Shown here: piece by piece, positions 8,692 through 17,230 of the stretch
Position numbering within the stretch: position 1 is the stretch's first letter
How the letters are laid out: each line of letters begins with the position of its first letter
DNA from: Promethearchaeia archaeon
Lineage (GTDB): Archaea > Asgardarchaeota > Lokiarchaeia > Sigyniarchaeales > SOKP01
Length of the DNA stretch: 23,549 bases
NCBI GenBank assembly: GCA_029856445.1
Contig: JAHQWY010000014.1
Span: forward strand, 1 to 23,549
Reading direction: 5' to 3'
Notes under the pieces: model-generated
What the model was told of the DNA's origin: nothing
Database searches by the model: none
The model's input: the letters and a program-made list of their open reading frames with translations, nothing else
Made by a program: the position numbers and the translations under genes

Positions 8692-10521
8692 ATGGCAACT
8701 ATAGAGAATCAATCAACTGAAAACACTTCAGAGAATCAAATTCCCCAAGAAGAATTTAAAATCCAATATTTCTTGTTTTTAGTTATATTTTTCTCTATCT
8801 ATTTAACCTCATTAATATTTCCAGCTTTTCTATTTATGGCTTATTTCTTTCTTTATTTCTTACCCCATTTTTTAGAAACCACTAGTTTTTTCGCAATTTT
8901 TACTGAAATCAAACCACTTGTAACACTACTTTCTATGCCCTTGGTTTTTATTGGGTGTTATTTAGTTCGTTTATTTTTTATTGGATTAACAACACGGTTC
9001 TTCTGGAGGTGGAGTGAAAAGAAGGTTCCCAGTAAAGATGGAATAATACCAAGGAATTTTCCGAGCAGAACTCTTAATTATTATCATCTTCGAAGCTTCA
9101 TGATAAAATATGGTAAAAATTCATTTATTAAAGGAGTCTTTCCGTGGTTAAGCAATTGGTTATACAATTTTGTTGGTTCAAGTGTAATTGGGAAAGGCTC
9201 AACTTTGGAGGAGAGTATATGTAATGAAAAATTCGGTATTGTTGGAAAAAATTGCTATTTTGGTGCTTCGTCAGCATTAGCAACTCATCTGGTTGATGGA
9301 ACTTTTGGGAATATTAATTACTTTCATGTAAAGGTTGGAGATAATGTTACTGCTGCCGGAGAAAATCTGGTAGCAGCAGGATCAGAGGTCCATGATAATT
9401 CTTACCTACTTCCCTTAGCTTCTGCAGGAAAGCATAGCGTTTTAAAAGGAAATAACTATTATTGGGGGATACCTTTAAGGAAAATTTTTAGAAACAAAAC
9501 TATGGAATATCTTTCTTTAACATCAAAGGAATTGGAAATAAATGAAAATGTAGCAGGATATAGCGATAAATTATTAATAGAAAGATTAAAAAACGACAAA
9601 ATTCTCGGACATTCTAATGAAAACCTCGAAAAAGAGCAAGTAAACAATAAAAGTGAACAGGATAAACTTGAGGGGAATAATTTAAAAGAGAAAAATTTGG
9701 CATTAGATTTCACTACTAGTAGTGCAATTTCAAAAGTGAATATAAAGTTTCTAATAGTATATATTCCAATATTTTGGTTATCTGGTATGTTGGACATGAC
9801 AATATTTTATACATTCACATATTATATTAGTAATAAATTTTTGATGATCTTTTTCCTTCCAACTATGACTATTATTCTGTGGTTTGTTTTTATTTTAGGC
9901 TGTTTCTTTTTTAGTAAATTATTTTTAATTTTAATAAACCTTATTCACAAACCAAAACAGGGTGTGTTTCGAGCGGAAATTGGTAATACTGATTTTGAAT
10001 TTTGGTGCTTACGGACTGAAGTAAAAAAGATTGTTCTATGGCTTATACGAAATTGGCCCATTCCATGGATGGATATACTCGCTTTTAAATGGTTCGGGGT
10101 AAAAATGACCTTGTCAAGTTCATTATATGATTCTTGGTGTGATGGTGAATTTATTACATTTGGAAGAAGAGTATTAATAGGACAGGGTACTACGGTCATG
10201 TCCTCAATGGTAGTAGGTAAATATTTGATAATTAAAAATGTGATATGTGGTGATTATTCTCTCGTCGGAGGACATTCTACTGTAGCACCAGGTACAATTA
10301 TAGGAGAAAACACCTTTGTAAGTGCATTATCTACTACTGTTTATTCTCAAGTTTTAGATCCAGGGTGGATATACTTAGGGATACCTTGCATTAAGCTTAA
10401 GCCAAACAAATATGCTGAGTCCCAAAGAGGAATCCTAATAAAAAGAGACGTTGATAAAGAAGAGAAGTATGAGATTGAACATGAAGTTAATATTGATGAA
10501 GATAAGAAGGATCTTGCGTGA
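8692..10521 (+). CDS. Membrane protein with two left-handed beta-helix domains, paralogue 2
   Basis: The frame is open from a TTG at 8530 that overlaps the previous stop. ATG at 8692 is much better: it gives 609 residues, equal to paralogue 1, and removes 54 residues with no counterpart. Domain order is the same: helix pair, first LbH ending in NNYYWGIPLRKIF, variable acidic linker, second helix pair, second LbH ending in GWIYLGIPCIKLK, and a charged tail. The 158-bp gap before it holds cattgaatttttttagaag (about 8627-8645), a close copy of a block upstream of paralogue 1 (about 6619-6635), so the promoter region was duplicated with the gene. Parts of the N-terminal coding region are almost identical in DNA to paralogue 1. 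The function is inferred only by analogy to Pls/PosA-type terminal domains. Confidence 0.72.
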   Translation: MATIENQSTENTSENQIPQEEFKIQYFLFLVIFFSIYLTSLIFPAFLFMAYFFLYFLPHFLETTSFFAIFTEIKPLVTLLSMPLVFIGCYLVRLFFIGLTTRFFWRWSEKKVPSKDGIIPRNFPSRTLNYYHLRSFMIKYGKNSFIKGVFPWLSNWLYNFVGSSVIGKGSTLEESICNEKFGIVGKNCYFGASSALATHLVDGTFGNINYFHVKVGDNVTAAGENLVAAGSEVHDNSYLLPLASAGKHSVLKGNNYYWGIPLRKIFRNKTMEYLSLTSKELEINENVAGYSDKLLIERLKNDKILGHSNENLEKEQVNNKSEQDKLEGNNLKEKNLALDFTTSSAISKVNIKFLIVYIPIFWLSGMLDMTIFYTFTYYISNKFLMIFFLPTMTIILWFVFILGCFFFSKLFLILINLIHKPKQGVFRAEIGNTDFEFWCLRTEVKKIVLWLIRNWPIPWMDILAFKWFGVKMTLSSSLYDSWCDGEFITFGRRVLIGQGTTVMSSMVVGKYLIIKNVICGDYSLVGGHSTVAPGTIIGENTFVSALSTTVYSQVLDPGWIYLGIPCIKLKPNKYAESQRGILIKRDVDKEEKYEIEHEVNIDEDKKDLA

Positions 10522-10526
10522 AAATT

Positions 10527-10922
10527 CTAATTAATTTTCAGTTTAAAATGTATCTTAAGAAAAGTCTTTAAATTTTTGCAGGTAATTTCGAACTCTTGTT
10601 TATTCTTGTAGAATAAATTGGATCTAGGACAATCCTTATCAAGTTCACATTTTTCTTCATTTATATCATAGATCAGTGGGTAAAATCTACATCCTTGGGG
10701 TCGATATTTATAAATATTACAACATTTAGAATTATTATCAAAAAATACACAATGCCCTTCAATATTTTTTAATTGAAGTTGGTTATTATCATTCTTGAAT
10801 ACGAAATCTCGTCCTCTTAAACTTTTAGAGGATTCTCTTTTTATTAATTCAATATCATTACGAGAGAGAATCATCTCTGTATCTAAACAGCACTTTCCGC
10901 AATTCTCACATAGAGATTTCAT
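10527..10922 (-). CDS. YkgJ-family CxxCxxCC putative zinc/iron-chelating protein
   Basis: A 131-residue cytoplasmic protein starting with the diagnostic CENCGKCC motif (C5-x2-C8-x2-C11-C12). Further cysteines follow at GHCVFF, SKCCNIY, QGCRFYP and KDCPRS, the pattern of the UPF0153/YkgJ family. Such proteins are thought to bind a metal or an iron-sulphur cluster; the role is unknown, and some relatives have been linked to protein or lipid modification. It is encoded on the minus strand in the gap between paralogues 2 and 3 of the LbH array. Its stop lies only 5 bp beyond that of paralogue 2, so the two converge. The ATG at 10922 places the motif at the very N-terminus, as expected. Confidence 0.86.
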   Translation of the reverse strand: MKSLCENCGKCCLDTEMILSRNDIELIKRESSKSLRGRDFVFKNDNNQLQLKNIEGHCVFFDNNSKCCNIYKYRPQGCRFYPLIYDINEEKCELDKDCPRSNLFYKNKQEFEITCKNLKTFLKIHFKLKIN

Positions 10923-11060
10923 AGCAAATTTTTATTTTTTATTAAGACTTATAAGTTTAAAAGGAACGGAAATATCAATTTATGTATTATAAGTATCAAT
11001 TGCTTTTTAATTGAATAAAATTTATAATAAATAGATTAGAAACAAGATCAATTGATAAAA

Positions 11061-12914
11061 ATGAGTGAAGATTCTGAAGATAATAATTCATCTAATCAGA
11101 ATGAAGTTCTTAAAGAGGATGTAAATCTTCAATATCACTTATATATTTTAATATTTGCAGGTATTTTTTATTCTTCTTGGGTAATTCCTGGTATCTGTTT
11201 TTTCGTTTATCTGCTTCAGTTTTTTCTTCCTAATGTTTTAGAAACTGCAAATATTTTGTTTGTTTTTACCAAGGTCAAACCATTACTCACTTTTTTAATC
11301 ATGCCTTTAGTTCTTATAGGCTGTTATCTATTGCATTTATTTCTCTTAGGTTTAGTCACAAAACTCTTTTGGATTTTTACTGAAAAAATGTCCCCATCAA
11401 AATCAGGTATAATCCCGCGTAATATTCGTAGTAGAGCAGCAAATTATTATCATATAAGAAGTTTCATGATCAAATATGGGAAAAATGCCTTTACAAAAGG
11501 AGCTCTTCCCTGGTTAAGTAATTGGTTTTTCAATTTTGTAGGTTCTAATAAGATCGGAAAGGGTACAACTTTAGAAGAATCATTAGTTAATGATAAATTT
11601 GTTGAAATAGGATCCAATTGTTATTTGGGTGTCAATTCTTCATTAGCCAGCCATTTGGTCCAAGGAATTTTTGGAAATATCTCCTATTTTAAAATCAACG
11701 TGGGTAATAATGTCACTTCTAGTGCTATGACTCAAATTGGTCCAGGATCAGAAGTTCATGATAATTCCTATTTTCTCCCACTAGCATCAACAAGTAAGCA
11801 TAGTATTATTAAGGGAAATAATTACTATTGGGGGATTCCATTAAGAAAAATATTTAGAAAAAAAATTATGGAATATTTGGATGTGTCCCCTCAATATTTA
11901 GAGAGAAATGAAAATATCGAAGGTTACAAAGATAAGGAACTTTTGACAAAGTTGAAAGCAAAAGAAATATCGAAAACTATTTCTGAGAATATATCTGTAA
12001 ATGAAAATCTCATTAGTGAATCAGATGAAGAAACGATTGATATCAGCAATTTATCAAAAGACGAATTATCACTTGATTTTACAACGAGTTCAGCTATAAG
12101 TAGAGTTAATATTAAATTCCTAGCAGTATACTTACCAATCTTTTGGGTTGCTGGATTAATTGTTTCAATATTTTGGTACTGGTATTTACTCTATGAAAAT
12201 TGGATTCCAATCTTGGCATTCCTTCCCCTAGCTATATTTGGATCCATTTATTTTTTTATAGTAGCTTGTATTCTTTTCTGCAAATTATTCTTAATTCTCG
12301 TAAATTTGATACATAAACCTAAAGAAGGTATTTTCAAGGCTGAAATCGGGGATAAGGATTTCGAATTCTGGATGTTAAGAACTGAATTGAAAAAGATAGC
12401 TTTATGGTTTATGCGTAACTCTCCTTTACCTTGGACAGATGTATTTGCGTTGAAATTATTCGGAATTGAAATGGATTCATCTAGTCATCTTAATGATGCG
12501 TGGTGTGATGTTGAATTCATAAAATTTGGTCGAAAAAATCTAATTGGTCAAGGAGCTAGTATCATGTCATCAATGGTAGTAGGAAAATATTTAATTATAA
12601 AAAAAGTAGTTTGTGATGATTATATAATGGTTGGTGGGCTTTCAACTATAGCACCAGGAACAATAATGGGAAAAGAATCGGTAATAGGGGCATTATCTTC
12701 GACAACAGTTAATCAAGTTTTAGAATCCCTTTGGGTATATTTTGGTTTCCCAGCAATTAAATTAAAAGAAAATAAATATGGAGAAGAAAGGAGAGACGTA
12801 ATATTAAAGCGTGATGTAGATAAAGCTAAGAAATTTGAAATGGAACATGAGGTAAATATAGATGAGGATAAGAAAGATTTAATTAAAATTGAAAAAGAGA
12901 TTGAAAAATCATGA
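11061..12914 (+). CDS. Membrane protein with two left-handed beta-helix domains, paralogue 3
   Basis: Same architecture as paralogues 1 and 2, but more divergent. I prefer ATG 11061 (617 residues) to the in-frame TTG at 11052, because it matches the acidic N-termini of the others. Helix pairs lie near residues 27-58 and 75-100, and again near 355-380 and 388-415. The first LbH contains GSEVHDNSYFLPLAS, shared by all three full-length copies. In the second LbH the conserved SLYD-WCDGEF patch is altered to HLNDAWCDVEF, and the final turn reads LWVYFGFPAIKLK. The tail repeats the KRDVD...EHEVNIDEDKK block and then extends by about eleven residues. Its last four bases (ATGA) overlap the start of the next gene, indicating translational coupling. 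Confidence 0.72.
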   Translation: MSEDSEDNNSSNQNEVLKEDVNLQYHLYILIFAGIFYSSWVIPGICFFVYLLQFFLPNVLETANILFVFTKVKPLLTFLIMPLVLIGCYLLHLFLLGLVTKLFWIFTEKMSPSKSGIIPRNIRSRAANYYHIRSFMIKYGKNAFTKGALPWLSNWFFNFVGSNKIGKGTTLEESLVNDKFVEIGSNCYLGVNSSLASHLVQGIFGNISYFKINVGNNVTSSAMTQIGPGSEVHDNSYFLPLASTSKHSIIKGNNYYWGIPLRKIFRKKIMEYLDVSPQYLERNENIEGYKDKELLTKLKAKEISKTISENISVNENLISESDEETIDISNLSKDELSLDFTTSSAISRVNIKFLAVYLPIFWVAGLIVSIFWYWYLLYENWIPILAFLPLAIFGSIYFFIVACILFCKLFLILVNLIHKPKEGIFKAEIGDKDFEFWMLRTELKKIALWFMRNSPLPWTDVFALKLFGIEMDSSSHLNDAWCDVEFIKFGRKNLIGQGASIMSSMVVGKYLIIKKVVCDDYIMVGGLSTIAPGTIMGKESVIGALSSTTVNQVLESLWVYFGFPAIKLKENKYGEERRDVILKRDVDKAKKFEMEHEVNIDEDKKDLIKIEKEIEKS

Positions 12915-13855
12915 GTGTACCTAATACAATGCGTGTTGGACCTTTTACTCCGACAATTCTAGCGCGAAAAAGATATTTGATCTTTTACTTTTTTCTTATT
13001 TGGGCAAGTATAATTCCACTTCTCTTAGAATTTTGGATTTATTGGCAATTGCTTTGGAGCTATTCGAGACCTGTCCATTTTTATACATACCTTCCGCTTC
13101 TGGCTTTTCTAATGTATGTAACAATCGTCTTTGCTGCAATATTTTTTACAAAAATTTTATTACTAATAATTAACGTCATTCATAAACCAAGAGAAGGAGT
13201 TTTTTTAAGGATTCCAGCAGATAGAGATTATCGTTATTGGAGTCTTCGTAATACAATTAAGAGATGGCCAGTGTGGCTTGCTCATAGATTCCCCTTTCCG
13301 GGAATATTAGATAATATTTGTTTTAAAATGTTTGGTGTGAAAACAAAAATCTCTAATTCTTTATTCGAGGGATGGGTAGATACAGAATTTATAGATTTTG
13401 GCAAAGACGTGGTTGTTGGGCAAGGTGCGATTGTCCAATCTGCTGTAATCATCGGAAATCTTTTAATCATTAGAAAAACTATAATTGAAGAGGGAGTTAG
13501 AATAGGATCTCACTCAATTATAATGCCAGGAACTCATATAGGTCATAATTGTATCTTAGCTGCGAATTCAGTTACAACAGTAGGTCAAGAATTAGAAAAG
13601 GGTTGGATATATGTAGGAATTCCAGCGAAAAAGTTTAAGAAAAATTATTTTTTCGAAGATGGTCTTGAAGAAAAATTGGGTCATGTAGAAGATGTAGAAG
13701 CTTTACGAAAAAAATATGAGGAAATTTATACAAAAAGGTATGATGAATTAACTTATAAAGAACGTAAAGAACTTAAGAAAGAAAAGAAAGAAAAAGAAAA
13801 GAAACGATTCGACCTTGAGGAATATGATGATTATGAAGATGGTTTTAATATTTAA
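12911..13855 (+). CDS. Half-length membrane LbH protein, paralogue 4
   Basis: This 314-residue protein corresponds to the C-terminal half of its three upstream paralogues. A membrane helix pair (about 20-45 and 55-85) leads into the conserved LLIINVIHKPREG turn, then an LbH domain (about 140-235) ending GWIYVGIPAKKFK. This shows that the basic unit is two helices plus one LbH, doubled in the longer proteins. The final 70 residues are highly charged (KELKKEKKEKEKK... then acidic EYDDYEDG) and probably form a cytoplasmic coiled or disordered tail; it differs from the tails of the other copies. The ATG overlaps the previous stop (ATGA), so it is translated together with paralogue 3. The LbH contains histidines (SHSIIMPGTHIGHN) that the second LbH domains of paralogues 1 and 3 lack, so it may be the catalytically competent member. 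Confidence 0.74.
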   Translation: MSVPNTMRVGPFTPTILARKRYLIFYFFLIWASIIPLLLEFWIYWQLLWSYSRPVHFYTYLPLLAFLMYVTIVFAAIFFTKILLLIINVIHKPREGVFLRIPADRDYRYWSLRNTIKRWPVWLAHRFPFPGILDNICFKMFGVKTKISNSLFEGWVDTEFIDFGKDVVVGQGAIVQSAVIIGNLLIIRKTIIEEGVRIGSHSIIMPGTHIGHNCILAANSVTTVGQELEKGWIYVGIPAKKFKKNYFFEDGLEEKLGHVEDVEALRKKYEEIYTKRYDELTYKERKELKKEKKEKEKKRFDLEEYDDYEDGFNI

Positions 13856-13890
13856 TAAATCGTTTTTAGGATTTTTAAATATCTTTCCTT
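13856..13890. terminator. T-rich region between convergent genes
   Basis: Short gap between the last LbH gene and the convergent acyl-CoA synthetase gene. The plus strand is rich in T runs here, continuing into a T10 run just inside the 3' end of the synthetase gene. This would serve as the terminator of the LbH operon. Judged on composition and position only. Confidence 0.4.
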
Positions 13891-15720
13891 TTATAATTTA
13901 ATTTTTTTTTTCAGAATTCTCTTATAGACTACTTTAGTCAGAGGTATGTATCTTGATTCCTTCGGGATAAATATATATAATGGATCATCAATAATTTCAG
14001 GATTGAAGCCTTCTTCTTTGAGTTTTAATTTTTTAAATTTAAAACTATGAGTAGTTGTAAGATTTGTTTTGAATCGAAGAAAAATTGGTATGGCATAAGG
14101 GGCAAGATTTTCTGCTAAGAGTTTGGCCAATTCTTTGAAGTTAAATTCGCTAATCTTGGATATTGGAACTATTGCAGCCATACCCGCACGTCCATCCGTA
14201 TTTGGTATTTTAACTCCGTATACAGAAGACATTGAAATTTTGTTAAATATATTAAGCACCTCTTCGACTTCAGATGTAGAAACGTTGTGTCCTTTCCATC
14301 GGAAAGTGTCTCCTAACCGATCTATAAATTGAGCATGATTACATCCCTGATCCAGCATTAAATCACCAGTATTAAACCAAACATCCCCCTCTTTAAATAA
14401 ATTACGAAAAAGTTTTGCTTCAGTTGCCTTCTCATCAGTGTATCCCCTGAATCTACTTGTCTCCGTACTTTCAAACATGAGTAGGCCAACACCTCCAGGA
14501 CGAACTCTTTTAGCATATCCTCTCTGGTTTCTGACTATTTTCTCCTCTTCATAATCGTATTGTACAATGGCATGTCCTCCAAGAGATAAACCACAAGTAC
14601 AATCAAAATTTAATAAATTAGCAAATCCTCCATTTCCTTCTGATGATCCATAAAACTCTCCTATAACGGGGATATTAAATCTTTTTTTAAAAGCAACCCA
14701 AATTTCTGGTCGAAGACCATTTCCAATCACCACTCGTACAGGATTGTTTGAATCGTCATCGCTAGGGGGTTGATTCATTAAATAACGGCACATTTCTCCA
14801 ACATAATTAAAACCTGTCACGTTGAATTTACGAGTATCCTCCCAAAAATGACTAACGCTAAATTTTCGAGCCAATGCTAAAGCACCTCCATTAACAAATA
14901 CAGATGACCAACCGGTCATTAGAGCAGTACCATGAAAGAAAGGGAGTGGGATATAAATAGTATCATCTGGAGTAAAATGGGCAATTAACGTCCCAAAAGC
15001 ATATCCTGGCCCAATTACTCGGGAATGTGTTAGTAATGCTGCTTTAGGTAATCCAGTTGTACCGGAAGTAAATAGATAAGCGATAACATCTTCAGGTTTT
15101 ACATCGGTCGTAGTGTTTGGATTACTCGCAGGGAAATTTTTTACTATTTGAGGAAGATCTACAAAATTTTCGGGTAGTTTCATTTCTCCACCATCATGTA
15201 CAAAGCAAAGTTGATTCGCATCAGTTGAGTTGACCTGAGATTTAACCCTATTATATGCTTCATAACATTCTTCACCTACTACAATTAATTTTCCAGGGGT
15301 AAGATTTAAACTATATATGAGAGTTTTTTTACGTAAATCAGTATTGATTAATGAAGATATTGCTCCTATTTTGGCATTTGCGGAATAAACAACCAAAAAC
15401 TCTATTCGATTTTTTATTAAAACTTTTACTATATCCCCTTTTTTCAAGCCTAAAGAGATAAAATAATTTGCATATTGGTTAACTCTATCATTAAATTCTT
15501 TATAGGTTAGAACAGTTTCTTCAAACTTAATAGCGGGATTATCTGGGTATTTTTGTGCGTTTTCTTCAAGAATCAATCCCCATGAAAGACTATTTTCTGC
15601 TGATAACTTTCCAAGTTCCAAAAGGAGTGGACCATATTTTTTAGCCCATTCTTGAAATTTTTTATTAAACTCTTGAACGTCAATTAGATTTGAGTCTTCG
15701 GATTTTGATTCTTCTATCAT
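13891..15720 (-). CDS. FATP/very-long-chain acyl-CoA synthetase (SLC27-like)
   Basis: A 609-residue ATP-dependent acyl-CoA ligase. Canonical ANL motifs are intact: TSGTTGLPKAALLTH (218-232, ATP binding), YGSSEG (357-362), TGD (451-453), and DRLGDTFRWKGHNVSTSEVE (467-486), the signature of the fatty-acid-transport-protein branch. FATP enzymes activate long-chain fatty acids or bile-acid-type substrates and can couple this to uptake. No carrier domain follows, so this is not an NRPS module. The ATG at 15720 is preceded by GGTG about five bases upstream. The gene converges on the LbH array, 35 bp apart. An archaeon with isoprenoid lipids could use it for fatty-acid degradation or to supply acyl groups, possibly to the LbH proteins. 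The start and upstream sequence recur as a relic at 20359-20428. Confidence 0.93.
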   Translation of the reverse strand: MIEESKSEDSNLIDVQEFNKKFQEWAKKYGPLLLELGKLSAENSLSWGLILEENAQKYPDNPAIKFEETVLTYKEFNDRVNQYANYFISLGLKKGDIVKVLIKNRIEFLVVYSANAKIGAISSLINTDLRKKTLIYSLNLTPGKLIVVGEECYEAYNRVKSQVNSTDANQLCFVHDGGEMKLPENFVDLPQIVKNFPASNPNTTTDVKPEDVIAYLFTSGTTGLPKAALLTHSRVIGPGYAFGTLIAHFTPDDTIYIPLPFFHGTALMTGWSSVFVNGGALALARKFSVSHFWEDTRKFNVTGFNYVGEMCRYLMNQPPSDDDSNNPVRVVIGNGLRPEIWVAFKKRFNIPVIGEFYGSSEGNGGFANLLNFDCTCGLSLGGHAIVQYDYEEEKIVRNQRGYAKRVRPGGVGLLMFESTETSRFRGYTDEKATEAKLFRNLFKEGDVWFNTGDLMLDQGCNHAQFIDRLGDTFRWKGHNVSTSEVEEVLNIFNKISMSSVYGVKIPNTDGRAGMAAIVPISKISEFNFKELAKLLAENLAPYAIPIFLRFKTNLTTTHSFKFKKLKLKEEGFNPEIIDDPLYIFIPKESRYIPLTKVVYKRILKKKIKL

Positions 15721-15829
15721 ATTAACACCTATTCAGTTCTATTTAGTAGTTGAAAAAATAGTAAAGAATTCTTTTAAAAATAAATTGATTAGAAATATTA
15801 GAATTTTTCTAATTATAAATCTTCTAGTT
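15704..15829 (-). repeat. Source copy of a duplicated 5' end and promoter of the acyl-CoA synthetase gene
   Basis: Two blocks here recur at 20359-20428. Block A (15704-15733) covers the first codons of the synthetase (MIEESK) and its Shine-Dalgarno. Block B (15790-15829) is upstream AT-rich DNA. Each differs from its copy at one base (29/30 and 39/40). Here they are 56 bp apart; in the other copy they are contiguous. Confidence 0.85.
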
Positions 15830-16103
15830 ATTTACAAACAAGATATTGAATATAATTAATAAGTATTATAAAAAAAAAAAAGAAAAGAGGATTATGGAAA
15901 ATCGGATTAATTTTGTTTTTAAATCTTATGATCTTAATTTAATGAGTTTTTAAAAATCAAAGAAGTCCTATATCTTTCAAAATACCTTCCGTCAGATTAT
16001 TATAATTTATTCAAAAGGAATTTTTTATTTATATCTGAATTATGGGATGTAAAAAAAATGGGATTTTTATAGAATCAATACATCTTATTCTATAGGTTTA
16101 TAG
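15721..16103. other. 383-bp divergent intergenic region
   Basis: This separates the minus-strand acyl-CoA synthetase gene from the plus-strand surface-protein gene. The left part holds the synthetase promoter, including the duplicated block B. An A12 run lies near 15870-15881. A TATA-like ttttttata-type element at about 16064-16072 is placed well for the gene at 16104. I see no ORF, RNA gene or terminator hairpin in the rest. Confidence 0.6.
16064..16072 (+). promoter_or_regulatory. Possible TATA box for the surface-protein gene
   Basis: The sequence atttttata lies about 32-40 bp upstream of the ATG at 16104, allowing transcription to start a few bases before the start codon. This fits the archaeal TATA spacing, but the background is so AT-rich that chance matches are common. 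Confidence 0.3.
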
Positions 16104-17156
16104 ATGGTGAACAAAAGTACTATTGGTGCTATTTTACTAGTAATTCTAGGGTTCAGTTTAATTATTATTCTCCCAATTCATTTAATTTCAACTGAACTCT
16201 CATCATACAACGGTTTTGATGAATCTTGTTCTTTTATCTATAATCCAAGTTCACCAACTCCAGCTGATTCATTATACATTAATGTTGATGAAGGTAATAT
16301 AGAAATAAGATATATAAATCCACCAGTTGATTATCTTGTGCTGATAGAAGTAAATATTGTAATGGTTGGATCAAAATTAGGTGGGAAATCATATACTGAT
16401 TATTTAAATTTTTCATGGTATAACTCAAGTTCTCCAACAAATTTCAGAATGGAAATTATATCAAATGACTGGTTTAATCCATTTTTATGGTTAACTAAAG
16501 AGGTTGATATTACTGTATATCTTAGGAAAGATATTGTTTTTGATATTATGACAAATTTAACGAAAGGAGATTTTGAACTAACCGTTCCTTGGGCAGCTTC
16601 AATTGGAAACTTAGTAACAAATGTCTCAAATGGAAATATATTATATGATTTTGAGTACTGCTTGATTCAAGGGAACATTAGTGGAAATATCAATGAAGGA
16701 GATTTAATGTTTAAATCATATGATGTGGAATATATTCAAAAAAGTAGTTGGGATATAAGTGTCGGAAAGGGGAATGTAAACCTTGAAATCTATCAAGATA
16801 GAGATACAGGAGCTAATATTACAAGTTTAGTAAAAGTTAATGAGGGAAGGGTATTTATCCTTTATGATGATTACAGTGCTGATATCGGTGCTCTACTTGA
16901 AATTCCCTATGGAGGTGAATTCATGGATAAAAGTGGATTTCCTGTTTGTATATCAGGAATTCCTATTCTGGAGTGTACGCTTGTAGATGGTTTTGTTTAC
17001 TCCCATATTGAGCCAACTACATATGAGGGTATTGTTTATTTTATATCACATGATTTACTAACAAACATCGTTAAGCATTATTACAGTATAAGGTTTGAAA
17101 TCCTAGAGGGATATTTTAACATGGAACTGACAAGTATACCCTCATTATTTGAATAA
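16104..17156 (+). CDS. Membrane-anchored extracellular beta-rich protein, DUF4097-like
   Basis: A 350-residue protein with one N-terminal membrane anchor (about residues 8-29) after MVNKS and the rest outside the cell. The outer part is a series of short beta strands with repeating phrases such as EGNIEIRY, VSNGNILYDF, NEGDLMFKS, GKGNVNLEIY and NEGRVFILY. This pattern is typical of DUF4097/adhesin-type beta solenoids. Many Asn-x-Ser/Thr sites suit surface glycosylation. No enzyme motif is visible. The gene stands alone: divergent from the acyl-CoA synthetase and convergent with the substrate-binding-protein gene. The topology is reliable; the role (adhesion or envelope) is a guess. Confidence 0.7.
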   Translation: MVNKSTIGAILLVILGFSLIIILPIHLISTELSSYNGFDESCSFIYNPSSPTPADSLYINVDEGNIEIRYINPPVDYLVLIEVNIVMVGSKLGGKSYTDYLNFSWYNSSSPTNFRMEIISNDWFNPFLWLTKEVDITVYLRKDIVFDIMTNLTKGDFELTVPWAASIGNLVTNVSNGNILYDFEYCLIQGNISGNINEGDLMFKSYDVEYIQKSSWDISVGKGNVNLEIYQDRDTGANITSLVKVNEGRVFILYDDYSADIGALLEIPYGGEFMDKSGFPVCISGIPILECTLVDGFVYSHIEPTTYEGIVYFISHDLLTNIVKHYYSIRFEILEGYFNMELTSIPSLFE

Positions 17157-17165
17157 AATCATGTT

Positions 17166-17192
17166 AAAAATTTTTTAATTTTTTTATTGTTT
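17166..17192 (+). terminator. T-rich terminator after the surface-protein gene
   Basis: Ten bases after the stop, two T6-T7 runs lie within about 20 bp, without a strong hairpin. This is typical of archaeal intrinsic termination and is placed between two convergent genes. Confidence 0.45.
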
Positions 17193-17230
17193 CTTGGAAC
17201 AAGAAATTGAACTAATGTGCATGGTAGATA

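Noticed and set aside
9459..9797. Minus-strand 112-residue ORF inside paralogue 2
   Set aside because: It is a shadow of a well-supported coding frame, serine- and phenylalanine-rich, without family features.
11052..11060. TTG start for paralogue 3
   Set aside because: ATG nine bases later matches the N-termini of the other copies better, and nothing favours the TTG.
6701..15720. Complete NRPS or polylysine-synthetase assembly line
   Set aside because: No peptidyl-carrier or condensation domain is visible, and the ligase has FATP rather than amino-acid adenylation motifs. Only the membrane/LbH part resembles such enzymes.
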